From: Mycolicibacterium sp. P1-18
Lineage (GTDB): Bacteria > Actinomycetota > Actinomycetes > Mycobacteriales > Mycobacteriaceae
Direction: 5' to 3'
NCBI RefSeq assembly: GCF_008329535.1
Contig: NZ_NPKR01000012.1
Location: 62,001-126,000, forward strand
Length of the DNA: 64,000 nucleotides
Shown: positions 60,793-64,000 of the stretch, one piece after another
Numbering within the stretch: the stretch's first letter is position 1
How the letters are laid out: every line of letters starts with the position of its first letter
Position numbers and translations under genes: made by a program
The notes under the pieces: generated by a model
The model's input: the letters and a program-made list of their open reading frames with translations, nothing else
Database searches by the model: none
Told to the model about the DNA's origin: nothing

Positions 60793-61701
60793 TTATGTCC
60801 CCACCGCAATCGCCAGGAGGTCGGCCGCGGGTCCGCGCAATCTGTCGCCCTCGGCCCAGATCGCGTGCAGACGGCGGGTCAGGTCGAGTCCCGGCACGGT
60901 GACGGCGATCAACGTCCCGATGGCGAGCTCGGTCTCCACCGCGCGGGCGCTGATGACCGCGGGCCCGATTCCCCCGATCGTCGCCGCCTTGATCGCGGTG
61001 GTCGAGGAGACCACCAGCAGTGGTGGTGGAAGGGCCGTCCCGAGCTGCTCTGCGACGGCGCGCTCCCAGGTCTGCCGGGTCCCGGAACCGGGCTCGCGAC
61101 TGACCATCGGCGCGGCCGCGAGGTCGTCGGCCGTCACGGCCGCAGGTCGGCGGGCCCACGGGTGCGACGGCGTCACCACGATGGTGAGTTCATCGCGGCC
61201 CACGTCGCATGCCCGCACGCCCCGAGGCAACGTCGGGCTCTCGACGAAGCCGAGATCGGCCCGTCGTCCGTGAATTTGGGCGACGACGTCCGCCGAACTG
61301 CCGCACACCAGCGCGGTCGTCGTCTCCGGGTGCGCGGCCTGCAGGGCGATCAGCCAGCGCGGCAGAAGGTATTCCGCGATCGTCAGGCTGGCCGCCACCG
61401 TCAGGTGCGAATCCCGGTCCATGGTCAGTGCGGCGATGCCTGCCTCGAGATCGGCCGCCCTGGCCAGCACCGGCTGCGCCCAGCCGGCCACCAGTTCCCC
61501 GGCGGTCGTCAGCCGCGTTCCCCGGGGCAGACGTTCCAACAGCCGCACCCCGAGATGGCGCTCGAGCTCACGCAGTCGGGAACTGGCCGCAGGTTGGGAC
61601 ATCCCGTGAGTCGCGGCAGCGCGGCCGATGCTGCCGGTCGCCGCGACCCCCAGCAGCAGCTCGAAGCTGGTGAGATCGCACACCCGGGGAGGCAGAGGCA
61701 T
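60793..61701 (-). CDS. LysR-family regulator
   Basis: 302 residues: helix-turn-helix ELLLGVAATGSIGRAAATHG then MSQPAASSRLRELERHLGVR, and an effector domain with HLTVAASLTIAEYLLPRWLI, similar to CysB/CbbR-like regulators. It is 35 bp upstream of the sulfite-oxidase-like gene on the same strand and probably controls it. Confidence 0.82.
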   Translation of the reverse strand: MPLPPRVCDLTSFELLLGVAATGSIGRAAATHGMSQPAASSRLRELERHLGVRLLERLPRGTRLTTAGELVAGWAQPVLARAADLEAGIAALTMDRDSHLTVAASLTIAEYLLPRWLIALQAAHPETTTALVCGSSADVVAQIHGRRADLGFVESPTLPRGVRACDVGRDELTIVVTPSHPWARRPAAVTADDLAAAPMVSREPGSGTRQTWERAVAEQLGTALPPPLLVVSSTTAIKAATIGGIGPAVISARAVETELAIGTLIAVTVPGLDLTRRLHAIWAEGDRLRGPAADLLAIAVGT

Positions 61702-62424
61702 AACCGAAGTCTATGTTTGGCGGCAACACCCCACGAACAGATTGATAGATGGGCGACCCTCGCACACAATTGACCTGCAATGGAGAGGTCAGACATGTCC
61801 GAAGGCACCTTCATCTTGAACCGCACGCCAAGTAGATGGCGGCCTCGGCCTCAACGGCTCGCTCAAAGTACCTGCAGGGGAGGCATTTTGGCGTCACTGG
61901 ATATTGGTCATATCGAGTTGGGTCGTATTCGTCGACGCTGGGCCTGCAACCGTGCAACAGATCATGGACCGCGCACGAGCGTCGCTGGGGCTCCCGGTCG
62001 TGAACGTCAACGACATGTCAACCTTCGCATCGCGATCCACATTTTGAGTTGCCCAGTGCGGATGCAACCATCGTCGCTGACCGCGGGCGGTGGGGGTCTG
62101 GCGCACCGATGCGGAGTGGACGTATTCGCATCGCATGCGAATAACCAACTTACTACCGGTAAACCGCCATATTCGATCGGGCCGTATTCGTCCGCCTCGG
62201 AGCGTGCCACCGGCCGCTCTCGCAGGCGGCGGTGAAGGTTTGCGATGCGGGTCAGTGCAGTGGTCGGACGAAGTGCACGTTCAGCAGGGGCGTTGGTTGC
62301 TGGGGCGCTCGTGAACCCGCAATAGAAAATCGTTTCGGTTTGACCGGTAAGCGCTGATTGGCAGTTGGAGTTGGCTCATCGTCCGATGCCGGAGGGAGAT
62401 ATCGCACCATTCCTGTTACGGCGC
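61702..62424. other. Gap with only fragmentary coding signal
   Basis: About 720 bp without a called gene. A plus-strand frame of about 75 codons, 61820-62047, has a protein-like stretch (WVVFVDAGPATVQQIMDRAR) but no start signal, and may be a decayed remnant. Nothing else stands out. Confidence 0.35.
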
Positions 62425-62883
62425 CTAGCCTTTGGGCTCCGCCACCATCCGTATGCGTACCTCCGGGGCGACGCCTTTGCGCGACACCTCGGTGAAGCCA
62501 AGCCGCCGATAGAGATGGTAGGCCCGGGTGTTGACTTGCAACACGCTGAGTCCTACCCGCTTGCCCTCCGCCAAAGCGGTATCTAGCAGGGCTTGGATCA
62601 GCCGTCCCCCGATACCGTGTTCCCGATTCTCGGCGGCGATTTCGATGAGGACGAGGAAGCGCTCATCGCCGTGATCCTCGATGTCGAGCCTGCCGACGTC
62701 GGCACCGTCGATGACGATTACCTGGGTGCGTGACAGGACTAGATTGCGCTCGAGGTAGGCGCGCTGGTCATCGTCCTCCCAACCCCACACCTGTTCGACG
62801 TACGGACCAAGAGATTCCTTGTGCAGGGTGAAGAAGAACGCGAGGTCATCGGCGGTGGCGGGACGCAGCGTGATCTCGTCCAT
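62425..62883 (-). CDS. GNAT-family N-acetyltransferase
   Basis: 152 residues from ATG 62883. MDEITLRPATADDLAFFFTL starts the fold; the acetyl-CoA loop is in EIAAENREHGIGGRLIQALL, and NTRAYHLYRRLGFTEV is the GNAT C-terminal motif. It lies 2 bp after the recombinase-family gene. Substrate unknown. Confidence 0.8.
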   Translation of the reverse strand: MDEITLRPATADDLAFFFTLHKESLGPYVEQVWGWEDDDQRAYLERNLVLSRTQVIVIDGADVGRLDIEDHGDERFLVLIEIAAENREHGIGGRLIQALLDTALAEGKRVGLSVLQVNTRAYHLYRRLGFTEVSRKGVAPEVRIRMVAEPKG

Positions 62884-62885
62884 GC

Positions 62886-63992
62886 CTAGAACCGCTCGAT
62901 TTTGGTGGTGGTTGCTGCCTTCGTTACGTACCGGGCCCAGGGCTGTGCTGCGATTTCGGCGTGGAGCTGGGCTGTGGCGTAGCTGTAGCCGAGTAGCTCG
63001 GCGACTACGGGCGGGGGTGCCGCGCCGACGAGGCTTTGCAAGGTGGTGTTTCGTGCGCCGAGCAGGTCGATGCCCAGCCGTTCGAGCCTTTCCCTGATCA
63101 CTTGTGGGTCCACGTGCCGGCCGGCGCTGAAACCGGGAAACAACCACGGGCTGGTGGCGATCCCACCGGCGGCCCTCAGATTGGGCCGGCTGCCGGTGTG
63201 GTCGATGAGCATGTCGGCGAAGGGCTGCGGGACGGGGATCGGTTCGCGGCCCAGTGAGATCTGCACGTCATCGCCGGAGATCGTGACGGCCGATGTCGGC
63301 AGCGCCGCGATCCGAGTTAGGGGCTGAGCGAACAGCAGCAGGAGCGTTCCGGCGACGCGGTAAGGCAGTGTTTCGGAATCCCCGGCGAGCAGCTCTCGAA
63401 GCCACCCGAGACGCTGCTGCTGAGTGAGCGAGCGGATGGGAGGAGCCTGTCGATGAGTGATGTGCACTGACCTGTTCAGCTGAGCTTTCTTCGCCCAGGC
63501 CAGCAGGTTTCGGATCTTTCGCCGCGTCGTTGGACCCGGTGCCAGCCACTGGTCGACGTCCAGTTGCAGACAGGTGGCCAGGGTGCGGTGATGGGTGCTG
63601 TGCAGCCAGGTCAGAAACTTGATGGCCTCGGTGACTTCTTGTTTGGCGTAGCGCACGGCGGCCGCGGAGTCTTGGCCGGGAACCGTTGTCTGACGTAACC
63701 GGCGAAGATGATGCCAGGTCGCGAATTGTTCGACGGGCCCACGCACCGCCGGCTCGGTTAGCACCTCGAGCTTGACTGAAAGCCATCGCTCGAACCGGGC
63801 CAGCGGTTCATCACGCGCGGCCAGCACACCGGCGTGTTCGAGCATGCTGCGCAGATGGTGGACCGCTTCGTTGGAACCGGCTTCATCGAGGCCGACATGG
63901 GTCAACGGGATGTCCCCGGTGGCCAGACCGGTCAGCAGCCCTCGCACTCGGGGCGAGCGTTTCCAGCTCAGGATGCTTTCGGGCCGCTCCAC
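62886..63992 (-). CDS. Tyrosine-recombinase-like protein (possibly continues beyond the edge)
   Basis: 368 residues from GTG 63992, but the frame stays open to the window edge, so the true start may lie outside. The domain layout resembles Tn-associated recombinases: PVEQFATWHHLRRLRQTTVP, TRRKIRNLLAWAKKAQLNRS and LFAQPLTRIAALPTSAVTIS (Arg position). The H-x-x-R box appears as LGARNTTLQSLVG and the final segment as LLGYSYATAQLHAEIAAQPW without a clear nucleophile Tyr, so catalysis is doubtful. A scrap of a homolog lies at 58367-58515. Confidence 0.6.
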   Translation of the reverse strand: MERPESILSWKRSPRVRGLLTGLATGDIPLTHVGLDEAGSNEAVHHLRSMLEHAGVLAARDEPLARFERWLSVKLEVLTEPAVRGPVEQFATWHHLRRLRQTTVPGQDSAAAVRYAKQEVTEAIKFLTWLHSTHHRTLATCLQLDVDQWLAPGPTTRRKIRNLLAWAKKAQLNRSVHITHRQAPPIRSLTQQQRLGWLRELLAGDSETLPYRVAGTLLLLFAQPLTRIAALPTSAVTISGDDVQISLGREPIPVPQPFADMLIDHTGSRPNLRAAGGIATSPWLFPGFSAGRHVDPQVIRERLERLGIDLLGARNTTLQSLVGAAPPPVVAELLGYSYATAQLHAEIAAQPWARYVTKAATTTKIERF

Positions 63993-64000
63993 CCGGCACA

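Noticed and set aside
61780..62235. Plus-strand frame of 151 codons after the LysR gene
   Set aside because: Composition is shadow-like; another frame of the same stretch is more protein-like but has no start, so neither is called.
1..64000. tRNA or rRNA genes
   Set aside because: I saw no cloverleaf-like segment with a T-arm GGTTCGAATCC-type motif and CCA end, and no rRNA-like sequence; a covariance-model search would settle it.

Overview
The window is about 64 kb of high-GC actinobacterial DNA, almost certainly from a mycobacterium (Mycobacterium/Mycolicibacterium). The evidence is an MmpL transporter with its DUF732 and DUF6188 partners, an ESX-type EccA ATPase, a WhiB-like protein, frequent GTG/TTG starts and 4-nt ATGA gene overlaps. 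The left 16 kb looks like the backbone of a conjugative plasmid or plasmid-derived element. It holds a type VII secretion EccA (cut by the left edge), a VirD4/TraG-like coupling ATPase, a Rep-like initiator behind an elaborate leader, a WhiB-like gene, two different ParA partition loci, a DUF2637 plasmid-spread membrane protein, a ribbon-helix-helix-like mini-protein and a VapBC toxin-antitoxin pair. The first par locus abuts a 920-bp array of 115 in-phase octamers (6304-7223), which I read as its centromere.

From 17.2 to 30.6 kb there is a catabolic region. pcaD, catR, catB, catA and catC take catechol through the ortho (beta-ketoadipate) branch. A TetR regulator and an orphan PAS histidine kinase follow. 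Then come an amine oxidase and an aldehyde dehydrogenase on the minus strand, divergent from an iacABCD-like operon (flavin monooxygenase, small protein, Rieske oxygenase alpha and beta). Read together, the set could convert an aromatic amine such as tryptamine to the acid, then to catechol, then into the beta-ketoadipate route. The substrate is inferred.

From 30,792 to 55,304 lies a 24.5-kb element inserted in an ATP-dependent DNA ligase gene. The 5' part of the ligase (30612-30791) and the 3' part (55305-56123) rejoin exactly in frame into a 332-residue ligase. The element ends in imperfect inverted repeats and carries a Tn554-like TnpA-TnpB-TnpC recombinase operon at its right end. Its cargo is an LLM-type oxidoreductase with TetR, a broken transglutaminase/BtrH pair, a CYP153-ferredoxin-ferredoxin reductase operon with AraC and PucR regulators, a frameshifted MFS pump followed by two thioesterases and a hydrolase, an MmpL operon with TetR regulators, and a second, complete DNA ligase.

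The right end (56-64 kb) is a patchwork. It has a truncated type I restriction subunit fused to a recombinase scrap, a frameshifted old-yellow-enzyme remnant, two small DUF202 membrane proteins, a sulfite-oxidase-like molybdoenzyme with a LysR regulator, a GNAT acetyltransferase and another recombinase-family gene at the right edge. All calls are from reading sequence and translations; no database searches were run.
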